A DNA stretch of 64,000 bases from Alistipes sp. (GCA_022511345.1 JAFLRR010000012.1:16949-80948), one strand, 5' to 3'; numbered from the stretch's first letter, positions 17,555 to 27,906 are shown. Translations and numbers: made by a program. Notes: generated by a model from the letters alone, not told the origin.

Positions 17555-19267
17555 TCAGAACTTTATGCCCAGCGTCAGAGCCACGTTGCTGCGGGCTAAT
17601 TTTGTCGAGCAGAGACCGCTGTAGTCCGAAGCCGAGTCGACGTAGATGTTGCCCGCGTCATAGGCGTAGGCATAGAAGAGCCGGTAGTCGGTCAGACGGC
17701 TGCTGACGTACTGGTAGGCTGCGTCGAGCGACACGCGCGGCGATATGGCGAAGCCGATGCCGGCCGTGTAGATGTTCGAGGCATAGACCACGGGCGAGGC
17801 GTAGAGCTCGTCGTCGCTGCTGCTGCCGCGAAGCATCGAACCATTGTATCCGTAGCCGGCGCGCAGCGACAGACGGGGCGTGACCTTGGTCTCGAGACCT
17901 ATGCGCAGGGTATTGGAGCCCTTGAATGCCGCGCTGAAGTAGCTGTTGTAGTCCGAGGTGCTGAATACGTAGGGCATGTTGCTCATGCGTATGCCGTTGT
18001 ACCAGTCGCGCTCGTAGTCGACGGATACGATGCTCGACTTGCCGATGGTGTACGATACGCCGAACATGAGCCTTGTGGGCGACGACATCTCCCACGAATC
18101 GGCTCCGCGGTCCTCGATGCGCGGCGTGCCCTCAGAGGCATAGACGAATCCGTTCTCGAGCTGGTAGCCGCCGGGATTGCTGCCTATGCTCTCGCTGGCC
18201 GAGTCCATGCCGGCTCCGTAGGAGAAGTCGAGCGAGTAGTATGTCGGCGTGTGGAGAGCGATGCCTATGCGCAGCGCATCTATGGGCCGCCACGTAAATC
18301 CTATCTTGAAATTGACTCCCGTGCCCGAAACTTCGCTCCACTGCGCATAGTCGAAGTAGCGCATCAGATATGGCGTAGCGGCGGGGTCGACATTGCCGTC
18401 GGGATATATGTTCTCGCCGTAGGAGACGGTCGTCTTGCGGCTTATGTGGAGCAGTCCGAGCGAGGCGCCGACGTAGAACTTGTTGCTTATGTTCATGCCG
18501 AAGGCGAACGAATATTCGCCCGCCGAGCCGCGGCTGGTGACGGTGGTGTACTGGTCGGTGGTGAACGACTGGGGGTACTCGTCCAGTCCCCATGCGTCGC
18601 CGAACTTGTTCAGCAGACCGCACTTGTATGCGAGCACACCGCCCCACAGACGGCTGCTGAGGTCGAAATCGGTATATTCGCGGCCGTTGTATATGTCGGC
18701 TATGCGTCCCGATGAGTTGATGCCTATGCCGTAGGCGTCGAGCTGCCGCGCGAACATGCCGGCGAGCGTCGAGGGGCTGTTGCCGCGCACGAACGAATAC
18801 TGGCTGTTGTAGTCGGCTATGCGGTTGTAACCCAGACCGATGTTGACCGACAGCACCGAGCCCGTGCCTTCGTAGGCATTGAATACCACGCCCGTGGAGC
18901 CGAGTGCGAAGCGGCTTGTCGAGTTGGAGAGGTTGACGGGCGAGTTGTTTGTAGCCGAGGTGAATGTCACCATGGGCGTGAGTGCGACCTCAGAACCGCG
19001 GTACATGCCCAAACCTGCAGGGTTGAGCGATATGGAGGTCAGGTCGGCGCCGAGCGATGTGAAGGCTCCGGCCATGGCCATTGAGCGCGCCGTGCCGAAT
19101 CCCGATTCGTAGTTGGCCAGACTGAAGATGTCGGCCGTCGATAGACGGTCGCGGTCGGCGAGCAGTCCGCCGAATGCATAGGAGTACTGTTGCGCCGTTG
19201 CGGTGAGCGTCGCGGTTGCTGTGAGCAGCATGGTTGCCGCTATGGTCAATCGTTTCATAGTCATCAT
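17555..19267 (-). CDS. Outer-membrane beta-barrel protein, FadL/PorV-like transport family
   Basis: Signal peptide; GFGTARSMAMAGAFTSLGADLTSISLNPAGLGMYRGSEVALTP; alternating beta-strand pattern with terminal aromatic-rich strand. Confidence 0.75.
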   Translation of the reverse strand: MMTMKRLTIAATMLLTATATLTATAQQYSYAFGGLLADRDRLSTADIFSLANYESGFGTARSMAMAGAFTSLGADLTSISLNPAGLGMYRGSEVALTPMVTFTSATNNSPVNLSNSTSRFALGSTGVVFNAYEGTGSVLSVNIGLGYNRIADYNSQYSFVRGNSPSTLAGMFARQLDAYGIGINSSGRIADIYNGREYTDFDLSSRLWGGVLAYKCGLLNKFGDAWGLDEYPQSFTTDQYTTVTSRGSAGEYSFAFGMNISNKFYVGASLGLLHISRKTTVSYGENIYPDGNVDPAATPYLMRYFDYAQWSEVSGTGVNFKIGFTWRPIDALRIGIALHTPTYYSLDFSYGAGMDSASESIGSNPGGYQLENGFVYASEGTPRIEDRGADSWEMSSPTRLMFGVSYTIGKSSIVSVDYERDWYNGIRMSNMPYVFSTSDYNSYFSAAFKGSNTLRIGLETKVTPRLSLRAGYGYNGSMLRGSSSDDELYASPVVYASNIYTAGIGFAISPRVSLDAAYQYVSSRLTDYRLFYAYAYDAGNIYVDSASDYSGLCSTKLARSNVALTLGIKF

Positions 19268-19346
19268 CTTTGATATGTTTTCAGTTTTGCGCCGGCATCT
19301 TGCGGTGCCGGCGCCTGAGCGGGCGTTGCACGCGCCCCTCTATCTG

Positions 19347-20492
19347 TTATCGGCCGCGGGAGTTTCCGCTTCCGCCGCCCGACGAACGGCTTGTTCCGCC
19401 CGACGAGTAACCTCCGCCGCCCGAGTAGCTTCCGCCTCCGCTGCGCGAACTGCTGCCCGAGTAGGACGAACGGTTGGAGTTGCCGTTGTAGGAGGAGCTG
19501 CCCGAGTCGCTGCGGCTGCTGCGTCCGCTGTCATACGACTGGCGGTTGTTGCCGGTGCCGCGGCTCGGAGCGGTCTGCGTGTCGCGCCGGTTGTTCTGGC
19601 TGCCGGCAGCAGGTTGCTGAGCTCTGTTGCCTCCGATGTTGTAGCCGCCCGGGCGCGTTACTCTCGAACCGGGAGCCTGACTTGAGCCCGCGAGATGTCC
19701 CGGGCGCAGGCCCGGACGGTCGGGAACGGGACGTCCTGCCGGGTGCGAGGGTCCGTGACCCGGATATACCCAGCCGGGGTAGTTGGGCCACGGTCTGCCG
19801 GGCCAGCCCCAGCCGAAGCTTGCGCCCCAGCCGTAGCTCCACATGTATCCTGTGCCGAACCAAGAATCGTACCAGCCCCAGGAGTAGCGCGGATAGCCCC
19901 AGGTCCACGAATACCAGGGCGAGTAGCCCCAGTCGAAATACCATTTGCTGTAGAGGCCTGCGGCATATCCCGCCGTGGCTACTGTGGGCAGTCCCCATCT
20001 TCCGAACATCGAGGTGATGTATTTGGGCTCGACCCACACATTGTCGCCCATGACGATTATGTTGTAGTAGGCCGGGTCGTATGCCGATACGTAGTTGTAT
20101 GCCGGCGAGTAGCGCAACTCCCAGTAGCTCGAGGGCATGTTGTAGGTCGGCGACTTGAATGCGTTCAGACGCCGCGCATAGGCGCTCTCGTAGCTGTCGG
20201 CCAGCACGTTTGAGAACGACATCTTATTATTCTGAGAGTAGTAGCTCTCCTGAGCCGCTGCGGCCTGCGCCTCGGCTATCTTGGCCTCCCACTCGGCACG
20301 TCGGGCCTCGGCCTGAGCCTTGCGGATGTCGGCCTCCTCCTTCTGGCGGCGAGCTATCTGCGCACGGTCGTGCGTGGCGTACAAGTCGTCGGTGTAGCCG
20401 CTGTTGCTGCGTGCAGAGTAGTACGACGACATGCATCCCGTGGCTGCTACAGCCGCGAGAATCATGGCTAATGTGAGTTTCAGCGTTTTCAT
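19347..20492 (-). CDS. Lipoprotein with Trp/Tyr/Gly-rich centre and Ser/Gly/Arg-rich low-complexity tail; function unknown
   Basis: MKTLKLTLAMILAAVAATGC lipobox; coiled-coil EADIRKAQAEARRAEWEAKIAEAQ; WYFDWGYSPWYSWTWGYPRYSWGWYDSWF; SRSGGGSYSGGGGYSSGGTSRSSGGG. Confidence 0.8.
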   Translation of the reverse strand: MKTLKLTLAMILAAVAATGCMSSYYSARSNSGYTDDLYATHDRAQIARRQKEEADIRKAQAEARRAEWEAKIAEAQAAAAQESYYSQNNKMSFSNVLADSYESAYARRLNAFKSPTYNMPSSYWELRYSPAYNYVSAYDPAYYNIIVMGDNVWVEPKYITSMFGRWGLPTVATAGYAAGLYSKWYFDWGYSPWYSWTWGYPRYSWGWYDSWFGTGYMWSYGWGASFGWGWPGRPWPNYPGWVYPGHGPSHPAGRPVPDRPGLRPGHLAGSSQAPGSRVTRPGGYNIGGNRAQQPAAGSQNNRRDTQTAPSRGTGNNRQSYDSGRSSRSDSGSSSYNGNSNRSSYSGSSSRSGGGSYSGGGGYSSGGTSRSSGGGSGNSRGR

Positions 20493-20623
20493 AATCTACT
20501 CCCTGTTTGAGTTGCTTCGTTTTATCGTTGAACGAAAACCGTACCGTTTTTATTGTGCCGCCCGGAGGCGCTTACTGCAACAAATATACGCAAAATCCGT
20601 GACAGAACAATGCCCGGCCTGCA

Positions 20624-20658
20624 CAAAAAGAGCAGGGCGGCCCCTGGGGACCGCCCTG
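20624..20658 (-). terminator. Rho-independent terminator of the RND operon
   Basis: Minus strand CAGGGCGG-tccccagggg-CCGCCCTG followed by CTCTTTTTG. Confidence 0.75.
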
Positions 20659-20681
20659 AATGCAGCATTCGCCGGCTGCGG

Positions 20682-22139
20682 TTAATTATGCTTTGGACCG
20701 TCTGCATCGCTCTCGGATACAGGCGTTTTCTTTGTCTGGGTGCCGGGTGCGGCAGCGGTCTCGCCTTGCGTCTGCCAGCCGCCGCCGAGAACCTTGTAGA
20801 GCTGGACCAGAGCCAGATGTTCGTCGCGGATGGCGTTGTTCAGACCGATTTGCGCATCCAGATAGCGGCGCTGAGCGTCGAGCACGTCGATGTAGTCGAT
20901 GGTGCTCGGGTATTGCAGTCGCACCAGGGCGTCGTATTTGCGGGCGGCGTCGCGAAGCTCGATTTTCTTTGTAGCGGCATTGCGTGCGTTGCGGTATGTC
21001 ACCACTGCGTCGCTGGCCTCCTTGAAGACCTCGAGCACCTTCTGCTCGTAACCCAGGCGCGCCTCGTCATAGGCTGCAATCGAGGCTCTGTATTTGGCCT
21101 TTTTGCGGCCGAAGCCGAAGATTGGGGCCGTGATGGTCTCGGCTATGTATGAGAAGGGCGAGCGGAAGATGGTCCGCAGATTCTCGTCCTCGACACCTCC
21201 GGTGAGCGTGATGACCATGCGCGGGAAACGGTCGGCATAGGCCACGCCCACGCCGGCCATGGCCGACTGCAGGCGCTGCTCGGCGGCTCTGACGTCGGGA
21301 CGGCGTTTCAGCAGCTCCGAGGGGATGCCGGCCGGAAGATTGTCGGGCAGGTCGTCATCGTCGAGGTTGCTGCTGCGGTCGACTTTCCAGTCGGGATATT
21401 CGCCCATGAGCAGCGAAAGGACATTTTCGGTGGTCTCGATATTAGATTCGAGGTTGGGAATGAGCGCTGCGGTTGAGGCGTACTCCACCTGCGCCTGCTG
21501 GTAGACCGTCTCCGAGGTGAGTCCTCCCTCGAAGCGCAGACGAGCCTTCTCCATGCCCTCGATGCGGGTGACGAGCGTGCGGCGCACGATTCCCAGCTCG
21601 TTGTCCAGCGCCACCAGCCTGAAATATGCCGAGGCCGCCTCGGCCACGAGCGTCATTCTCATGGCCCGCTCGTCCTCGAGCGTTGCGACATACTCGGCGC
21701 CGGCCTTGCGCTTGGCCCAGCGCAGGTTGCCCCAGAAATCGAGCTCCCAGCTGATTGTGGCCTTGATTCCGAACTCGGGGTCGCGCAGGGACTTTCCGCC
21801 GTAGTAGTCGTTGGTCTCGTTGTTGAACGGAACGCTTATGCTCAGATTGGGAAGTCTGTTGGCCTTGCCTATGCGGTACATCTCGCGGGCCTGCTCGACA
21901 CGCGCGGCGGCGGCCTGTATGCGGCGGTTGTTGGCCAGCGTGCGTTCGATTATGCGGCACAGCTTCTCGTCGCCGTAGAACTCCCACCACGCAAGGTCGG
22001 CCACGGTCATCGAGTCGAGCTCCGTGCCGGCTATGTTTTCAGGCAGATTCAGCTCGGGAGCCTTGCATTCGCGCACGGCCGAACATGAGGCCGCAAACAG
22101 CGACAGGACGGCTATGATGTATATTGCTGCGGATTTCAT
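20682..22139 (-). CDS. Efflux RND transporter outer-membrane subunit (TolC/NodT family)
   Basis: Lipobox, LAWWEFYGDEKLCRIIERTLANNRRIQAAAARVEQAR, LLKRRPDVRAAEQRLQSAMAGVGVA. Confidence 0.93.
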   Translation of the reverse strand: MKSAAIYIIAVLSLFAASCSAVRECKAPELNLPENIAGTELDSMTVADLAWWEFYGDEKLCRIIERTLANNRRIQAAAARVEQAREMYRIGKANRLPNLSISVPFNNETNDYYGGKSLRDPEFGIKATISWELDFWGNLRWAKRKAGAEYVATLEDERAMRMTLVAEAASAYFRLVALDNELGIVRRTLVTRIEGMEKARLRFEGGLTSETVYQQAQVEYASTAALIPNLESNIETTENVLSLLMGEYPDWKVDRSSNLDDDDLPDNLPAGIPSELLKRRPDVRAAEQRLQSAMAGVGVAYADRFPRMVITLTGGVEDENLRTIFRSPFSYIAETITAPIFGFGRKKAKYRASIAAYDEARLGYEQKVLEVFKEASDAVVTYRNARNAATKKIELRDAARKYDALVRLQYPSTIDYIDVLDAQRRYLDAQIGLNNAIRDEHLALVQLYKVLGGGWQTQGETAAAPGTQTKKTPVSESDADGPKHN

Positions 22140-25100
22140 CGTTTCAACAGAGCTTTGATTTTATAGATGCACACGAAGAAGAAGGGCACGAATACTATTC
22201 CGACGGTTATGGCGGCGAGCATTCCGAAGAATACTCCCGTGCCTATTCCCTGACGGCTCGCCGAACCGGGGCCCGAGGCGAATACCAGCGGCAGCAGACC
22301 CAGGATGAAGGCCAGCGAGGTCATGACTATGGGGCGGAAGCGTAGGTGCGCTGCCGTGAGCGCCGCAGCGGCAGGGTCGCTGCCCCTCTCCACGGCCTCC
22401 TTGGCGAACTCGACTATCAGAATGGCGTTTTTGGCCACCAGACCCACGAGCATGACCAGACCTATCTGGAAGTAGATGTTGTTCTCGAGTCCGCATATGA
22501 CGATGCCCAGATAGGCGCCGATGCCGGCCACGGGCAGCGAGATGATGACGGCCAGCGGCACCGTCCAGCTCTCGTACTGGGCCGCCAGGAAGAGGAAGAC
22601 GAACAGGAATGCCAGAGCCAGAACCACTCCCGTGCTGCCGCTGGCATGCTTCTCCTGATATGAGAGTCCGCTCCACTCGACGCCGATGTTGGCCGGCAGA
22701 TGGTCGCGCGCTATGCGCTCCAGCACGGCCATGGCCTGTCCCGAGCTGTAGCCGTGGGCGGCCTCGCCGGTGACTGTGGCAGAGGTGAACATGTTGAAAC
22801 GCTTGACGGTGCCTGCGCCCGTGGTGTAGTAGGAGGTGCCGAGCGAGGTGACTGGTATCATGGCGTTGCCCGTGCCGCGCACGAAGAAGAGGTTGAGGTT
22901 GTCGCGGCGTGCGCGGTAGGGGGCCTCGGCCTGAATGTAGACGCGGTAGATGCGGTTGAACATGTTGAAGTCGTTGACGTAGATGGAGCCCGTGAAGGTC
23001 TTCATGGTCGAGAATATGTCGGACATTGAGACTCCGTGAAGGCGTGCCTTGTCGCGGTCGACGTCGAAGTAGAGCTGCGGAATGTCGCGCTGCATGGACG
23101 AAGCCAGAGCCGAAAGCTCGGGCCGCTCGGCGGCATAGCGAATCAGCGTGTCGACCGCTCGCTGCAGATCGGCGTAGGTGGCGTCGCCGCGGGCCTCGAG
23201 CACCATCTCGAAGCCTCCCGAGCTGCCCAGACCGGGAATGACTGCCGGACGCGACAGATAGACCTTGCTCTCGGGATACTGCGAAAGCTCCTTGCGCACG
23301 CGGGCCATGAGCTTGGCCGGGTCGCCGCTCTTGCGTTCGCTCCACGGCTTGAGTATTACGGTCAGCTGGCTGCGGGCCGAGTTGGTGCCAACGCGGGGGC
23401 TCGAGCCGGTGACGTTGAGCACATATTTCACGTCGGGCTCCTGCAGCAGAAACTCCATGGCGCGGTCGGTGACCTCGCGCGTGCGTTCCAGGGCTGCGCC
23501 CTCGGGCAGCTCGAGCTCGACGGTGAAGTAGCCCTGGTCCTCCTGCGGCATGAAGCTGCGGGGTGCGAGGCTGTTCATGACCCATATGGCCGCGAGTATG
23601 GTGCCGAATGCGGCAATCATGCGCTTGGGGCGTGTGAGAGCCGTTATGATGGTCTTGGCGTAGAACTTGTTGCCGGTCGAGAGCCAGTAGTTTATGCGGC
23701 GGAATATGCGGTTCTTGCGGCCCGTGTCGGGTCGCAGGAACAACGAACACATCACAGGGCTGAGCGTGAGGGCCACGATAGTGGAGATTATGACCGACAC
23801 GGCGATGGTGATTGTGAACTGACGGTAGAGGTGGCCCGTGATACCCGACAGGAAGCTGACGGGGACGAACACGGCGCAGAGCACCAACGACATGGCAATC
23901 AGAGCGCTGCCCAGGCTGCTCATGGCCTTCTTGGTGGCCTCGTATGGCGACAGACCCTCCTGGTTCATGATGCGGTCGACATTCTCGACCACGACTATGG
24001 CATCGTCGACCACGATGCCGATGGCCAGAATCAGACCCAGCAGCGTGAGCATGTTGAGCGAGAAGCCGAAGATGAGCATCACGCCGAAGGTGCCCGTGAG
24101 CGAGATGGGCACCGCCACAATCGGGATGATTGTCGCTCGCCAGCTCTGCAGCGAGAGGAAGACCACGAGAATCACCAGCAGCAGCGCCTCGAAGAGTGCG
24201 CGGTAGACGTGGTGTATCGACTGCGAGATGTACTCGGTCATGTCGAAGGGTATCTTGTAGGATATTCCCTCGGGGAAGTTGCGGCTTATCTCATGCATGG
24301 CCTCGCGCACGCGTTCGGCCACCTCCATGGCGTTGGCGCCGGGCAGCATGTTGATGTTCATGACGGCTGCATTGCCGCCGTTGATGCCGCTCTCGGTGGT
24401 GTAGACAGCCGCCTCGAGCGATACGCGCGCCACGTCGCGCAGACGTATTATCGAACCGTCGGGATTGGCGCGCACCACAATCTGCTCGAACTCGTCGGCA
24501 GAGGAGAGACGGCCCTTGGCTGTGATGGGAATGGTCACGTCGATGCCCTCCATCGGAGCCTGTCCGAGGACTCCGGCGGCCGACTCGCGGTTCTGGTCCT
24601 TGAGAGCGGTCTGCAGGTCGCTGACCGTCAGTCCCAGGTCGGCGAGTTTGTCGGGCTGCACCCATATCTGCATGGCGTAGTAACGGCTGCCGACGGTGGC
24701 AACGCTTCCCACGCCCGGCACGCGTCGCAGCATGTCGAGCACGTTGAGCGTGGCGTAGTTGGAGAGGTATACCTCGTCGAACTTGGGGTCGGACGATAGC
24801 AGCGTGACGGTCATCAGACGGCTCGAAGCCTGCTTCTCGACCGATATTCCGTTCTGCACGACCTCGGCCGGCAGACGCGACTCGGCCTTCTTGAGACGGT
24901 TCTGAACATCCACAGCCGCAAGGTCGGGGTCGGTATCGGTGTCGAAGGTCACCGTGGCCGAGAATCCTCCCGAGTTGGAGCTGGTGGACTCCATGTAAAT
25001 CATGCCGGGCGTGCCGTTGAGCTCCTGCTCGAGTGGCGTGGCCACGGCCTGCGTCACGGTCTGGGCGTCGGCTCCGGGGTAGGAGGCCGAGACACGCACC

Positions 25101-25228
25101 ACGGGCGGAACGATGTCGGGGTACTGGTCCACGGGAAGCATGGCCAGACCTATGGCGCCGACAATCACTATGACCGTCGACAGCACGGTCGAGAAGACGG
25201 GTCTGTCGATAAAGAAATTCGAGTTCAT
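22136..25228 (-). CDS. Efflux RND transporter permease (HAE1/AcrB family)
   Basis: FIDRPVFSTVLSTVIVIVGAIGLAMLPVDQYPDIVPPVVRVSASYPGADAQTV; 1030 aa; GLILAIGIVVDDAIVVVENVDRIM. Confidence 0.97.
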   Translation of the reverse strand: MNSNFFIDRPVFSTVLSTVIVIVGAIGLAMLPVDQYPDIVPPVVRVSASYPGADAQTVTQAVATPLEQELNGTPGMIYMESTSSNSGGFSATVTFDTDTDPDLAAVDVQNRLKKAESRLPAEVVQNGISVEKQASSRLMTVTLLSSDPKFDEVYLSNYATLNVLDMLRRVPGVGSVATVGSRYYAMQIWVQPDKLADLGLTVSDLQTALKDQNRESAAGVLGQAPMEGIDVTIPITAKGRLSSADEFEQIVVRANPDGSIIRLRDVARVSLEAAVYTTESGINGGNAAVMNINMLPGANAMEVAERVREAMHEISRNFPEGISYKIPFDMTEYISQSIHHVYRALFEALLLVILVVFLSLQSWRATIIPIVAVPISLTGTFGVMLIFGFSLNMLTLLGLILAIGIVVDDAIVVVENVDRIMNQEGLSPYEATKKAMSSLGSALIAMSLVLCAVFVPVSFLSGITGHLYRQFTITIAVSVIISTIVALTLSPVMCSLFLRPDTGRKNRIFRRINYWLSTGNKFYAKTIITALTRPKRMIAAFGTILAAIWVMNSLAPRSFMPQEDQGYFTVELELPEGAALERTREVTDRAMEFLLQEPDVKYVLNVTGSSPRVGTNSARSQLTVILKPWSERKSGDPAKLMARVRKELSQYPESKVYLSRPAVIPGLGSSGGFEMVLEARGDATYADLQRAVDTLIRYAAERPELSALASSMQRDIPQLYFDVDRDKARLHGVSMSDIFSTMKTFTGSIYVNDFNMFNRIYRVYIQAEAPYRARRDNLNLFFVRGTGNAMIPVTSLGTSYYTTGAGTVKRFNMFTSATVTGEAAHGYSSGQAMAVLERIARDHLPANIGVEWSGLSYQEKHASGSTGVVLALAFLFVFLFLAAQYESWTVPLAVIISLPVAGIGAYLGIVICGLENNIYFQIGLVMLVGLVAKNAILIVEFAKEAVERGSDPAAAALTAAHLRFRPIVMTSLAFILGLLPLVFASGPGSASRQGIGTGVFFGMLAAITVGIVFVPFFFVCIYKIKALLKR

Positions 25229-26496
25229 CGTGCCTCCGTTGAGGGCGCACCGTTACGCGCCGATGCCACCGGTTTGACTTTCATTCCGTGCGAGAGCTTG
25301 TGGTAGCCGTCCACCACAATCCACTCGTCGCTGCCCAGGCCGCGCTCCACTACCGTGTTGTTGTCGAGCTCGGGACCCGGCTCCACGAAGCGGCGCTCGA
25401 CGACGCTGTCGGGACGCACCACATAGATATATGCGCCGCCCTTCTCGATTTCCAGCGCGCGCGTGGGGGCCACGACGGCATTCTCGCGCACGTCGAGCAG
25501 CATCTTGACTTTGGTGAACTGTCCCGGGAGGAGTTCGTGGCGCGGATTTGGCATCTCGGCGCGCACGGAGAAGGTGCCGGTCTTGGGGTCGACCTGCGGG
25601 TCGGCGAAGTCCACCAGACCGCGATAGGGATACTCCGAGCCGTCGGCCAGCGTGATGGTGACGTAGGGGTCCCATGTGCGGGTCGAATCCTTCTGGCCGA
25701 TGTTGACGTTGCGGGCCTTGGATCGCAGGTAGTCGAGGGCTGTCATGCTGAAGTCGATGCGCACCGAGTCGCTCTTGACCACCGTGGCCAGCAGCGACTG
25801 TCCGCCCGGACCCACGAGGGTTCCTATGTCGGCGTTGCGCTCGGATATGTAGCCCGATATGGGCGACTGCACGGTCGTGTAGCCCAGCGTCATCTCGGCC
25901 TGCGTGAGGTCGGCTTCATAGACCAGAACGTCGGCTGCGGCGCTCTCGTATGATGCTATGGCGTTGTCGAGGTCGAGGCGGCTGGCTGCATTCTGCTCGA
26001 ACAGGGGGCGTATGCGGTTCAGGTCGCGCTCGGCCTTGAGAGCCTGCGCGCGGGCCTTGTTGAGCTGAGCCTTGGCGCGGTCGGCGCGAGCCTTGTATAG
26101 CTTGGGGTCGATGATGAAGAGCGTCTGTCCGCGCTTGACGTATGTACCCTCGTCGAAGAGCATCTTTTCAAGGTAACCCTCCACGCGGGCGCGAATCTCG
26201 ACGAACTGCTGGGCGCGGATACGTCCCACATACTCGCCGTAAATGCTCACATTTTCGGTGGTTACGGGCTCTACGGCCACTACCGGATATTCGGGCTGCA
26301 CGGCGCGCGGGCGCAGCAGCCATGCCACGGCTGCTATGACAAGCACGGCGGCGACGATAATTCCGGCCTTCTGCACACGCGTCAGATGAGGGGCGCTGTC
26401 GGCCAAAGCCTTGATGTCGGATAGTTTTATCTCCTTGAGACGCTGAAGGTTGATGTTCCCGAGGGAGATGTTCGACAGAATGTTTTTCTTCTTCAT
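25225..26496 (-). CDS. Efflux RND transporter periplasmic adaptor subunit
   Basis: MFP motifs (GYLEKMLFDEGTYVKRGQTLFIIDPKLY, TVQSPISGYISERNADIGTLVGPG); likely start MKKKNILSN inside the longer ORF; coupled to the permease. Confidence 0.93.
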   Translation of the reverse strand: MKKKNILSNISLGNINLQRLKEIKLSDIKALADSAPHLTRVQKAGIIVAAVLVIAAVAWLLRPRAVQPEYPVVAVEPVTTENVSIYGEYVGRIRAQQFVEIRARVEGYLEKMLFDEGTYVKRGQTLFIIDPKLYKARADRAKAQLNKARAQALKAERDLNRIRPLFEQNAASRLDLDNAIASYESAAADVLVYEADLTQAEMTLGYTTVQSPISGYISERNADIGTLVGPGGQSLLATVVKSDSVRIDFSMTALDYLRSKARNVNIGQKDSTRTWDPYVTITLADGSEYPYRGLVDFADPQVDPKTGTFSVRAEMPNPRHELLPGQFTKVKMLLDVRENAVVAPTRALEIEKGGAYIYVVRPDSVVERRFVEPGPELDNNTVVERGLGSDEWIVVDGYHKLSHGMKVKPVASARNGAPSTEAR

Positions 26497-26723
26497 GCCA
26501 TCTGTGCCGGCCAGCCACAACCTGTCGTGTCGCGGCGTATGGGGTGGTGGTTGCGCGGCATCATTAATTAAACAAATTATCTAACGGAGAGAGCCTGATT
26601 TTATTATCCGGCAGGTCCGTTATTCGGATGCAAAGTTATTGATTTTTACATATGTTCGACATTCGGATGCGAAAAAACGTATTTTCGTCAGCCGGGATAT
26701 TAAAAAAAGCAGCAGGCATATCG

Positions 26724-26893
26724 GAAGCGATACTGGAAAAGTACAAAGATGTGCAGTTCGAGAACAATATGGCGCTGCCCGTCATCAGCAACCAGAAGAT
26801 GAATATATCAAGGAGTTGGGCGAGCTTGCCGAGATGAACGAACCTGTCCGCGACATCAAGGCCAATGCGATGAGTAAGTTTAACCAGTTGTAA
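26724..26893 (+). pseudogene. Remnant of a Bacteroides-type tyrosine recombinase (integrase), frameshifted and internally deleted
   Basis: EAILEKYKD...LPVISNQKMN in one frame continues as EYIKELGELAEMNEPVR in another, then jumps to the usual C-terminus DIKANAMSKFNQL*; the catalytic HxxR...Y region is missing. Confidence 0.72.
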
Positions 26894-26903
26894 CGGCAAG
26901 CGT

Positions 26904-27068
26904 ATGGAAACGATAAGAGAGATAATCCCGCAGTTAGGGGAGTTGAACAGAGTAGTGTTGGGTGAGCGATTTGACTTTGCGCGGCAACGGCTATACCTGG
27001 CGCTCTCGCGGCTCGCCGAAGGCTCACCGATACGGCACTCGCAGGCTCCTCGACTGTTTCATAAATAG
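26904..27068 (+). other. Short ORF (54 aa) following the integrase remnant, possible mobile-element debris
   Basis: METIREIIPQLGELNRVVLGERFDFARQRLYLALSRLAEGSPIRHSQAPRLFHK; 10 nt after the integrase remnant stop. Confidence 0.3.
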
Positions 27069-27081
27069 AAATATTGTTTTA

Positions 27082-27906
27082 TTATTGCTTTATACACCAC
27101 GTAATGCAATTAAGACCGCCGCCAGCTGCAACTGAACGTGTTATATCCAATTGTACTATCGTATAATCCGGATAATAGCTCTTTATCTGAGCCAGCGCTT
27201 GTTCGTCACATTCCGTGTTGAGCTTCGGCAATACTATCAGACTGCCTACCGTCAGAAAATTAATATAAGCCCAACTTCGTGAATCAACCTTGCTGCAATT
27301 GTAAAGCAGTCGCTCGACATTGAACACGGCAGACAGACGCCGCTCCATCTCAACCGCCATATCGCGGTCGAAATTGGCATAGTTGGTCATCAACACCGTA
27401 TCTTCCGATATCGCCTTGACTATGCCGTCCGAATGCCCGTACTTCTCCGCCTTGTCCCACGGCAGAAACAACAACTCGCACTCGAACAGATTTTCCAACT
27501 CGTCAATAAGAGATTTGCGGTCATACTGCGGATTCTCGGCAAAAACCTTTTCGGTCATGATTATGTGATTGCCGGCCTTTACCACATTCCCGCCGTCGAT
27601 TACAATATCCGTATATTTAGCATTGAGTCCTAATCGCTCACACACTTTTCGAGAGTCGGTAATATATTTTGCATCAGACCTCTTTTTGAGCAGATAGTCG
27701 GGACGGTAGGTATAGCAGACAAAACGGTTGTCATCTATTTGTATGGGCATATAATCCCTGCACCACAAGTCGTTTGTGCCGGTAATTGTTTCGCAGGCAA
27801 CATTATGTTTTTTGAGAATCTCCGTCAATCCTGCAAAAATATCGGGAAACTCCCTGTCGAGCCACGGCGAGAGCCACACTTCGTTGGTATCATAATCATT
27901 TATCAT
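27082..27906 (-). CDS. Compact agmatine deiminase / peptidyl-arginine deiminase (PAD_porph) family protein
   Basis: Active-site-like blocks: NDLWCRDYMPIQ, VIDGGNVV, YGHSDGIVKAI, AAGGGLNCITWCIKQ; 274 aa, shorter than typical AguA. Confidence 0.82.
   Translation of the reverse strand: MINDYDTNEVWLSPWLDREFPDIFAGLTEILKKHNVACETITGTNDLWCRDYMPIQIDDNRFVCYTYRPDYLLKKRSDAKYITDSRKVCERLGLNAKYTDIVIDGGNVVKAGNHIIMTEKVFAENPQYDRKSLIDELENLFECELLFLPWDKAEKYGHSDGIVKAISEDTVLMTNYANFDRDMAVEMERRLSAVFNVERLLYNCSKVDSRSWAYINFLTVGSLIVLPKLNTECDEQALAQIKSYYPDYTIVQLDITRSVAAGGGLNCITWCIKQ

Noticed and set aside
19292-19316. GCGCCGGCA...TGCCGGCGC hairpin downstream of the W-rich lipoprotein gene
   Set aside because: No T run in the direction of transcription; too weak to call function.
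26585-26592. cggagaga match to the tRNA-Ser 3' end as an att duplication
   Set aside because: Only 8 identical bases; not enough to call an attachment site, mentioned only as a hint.
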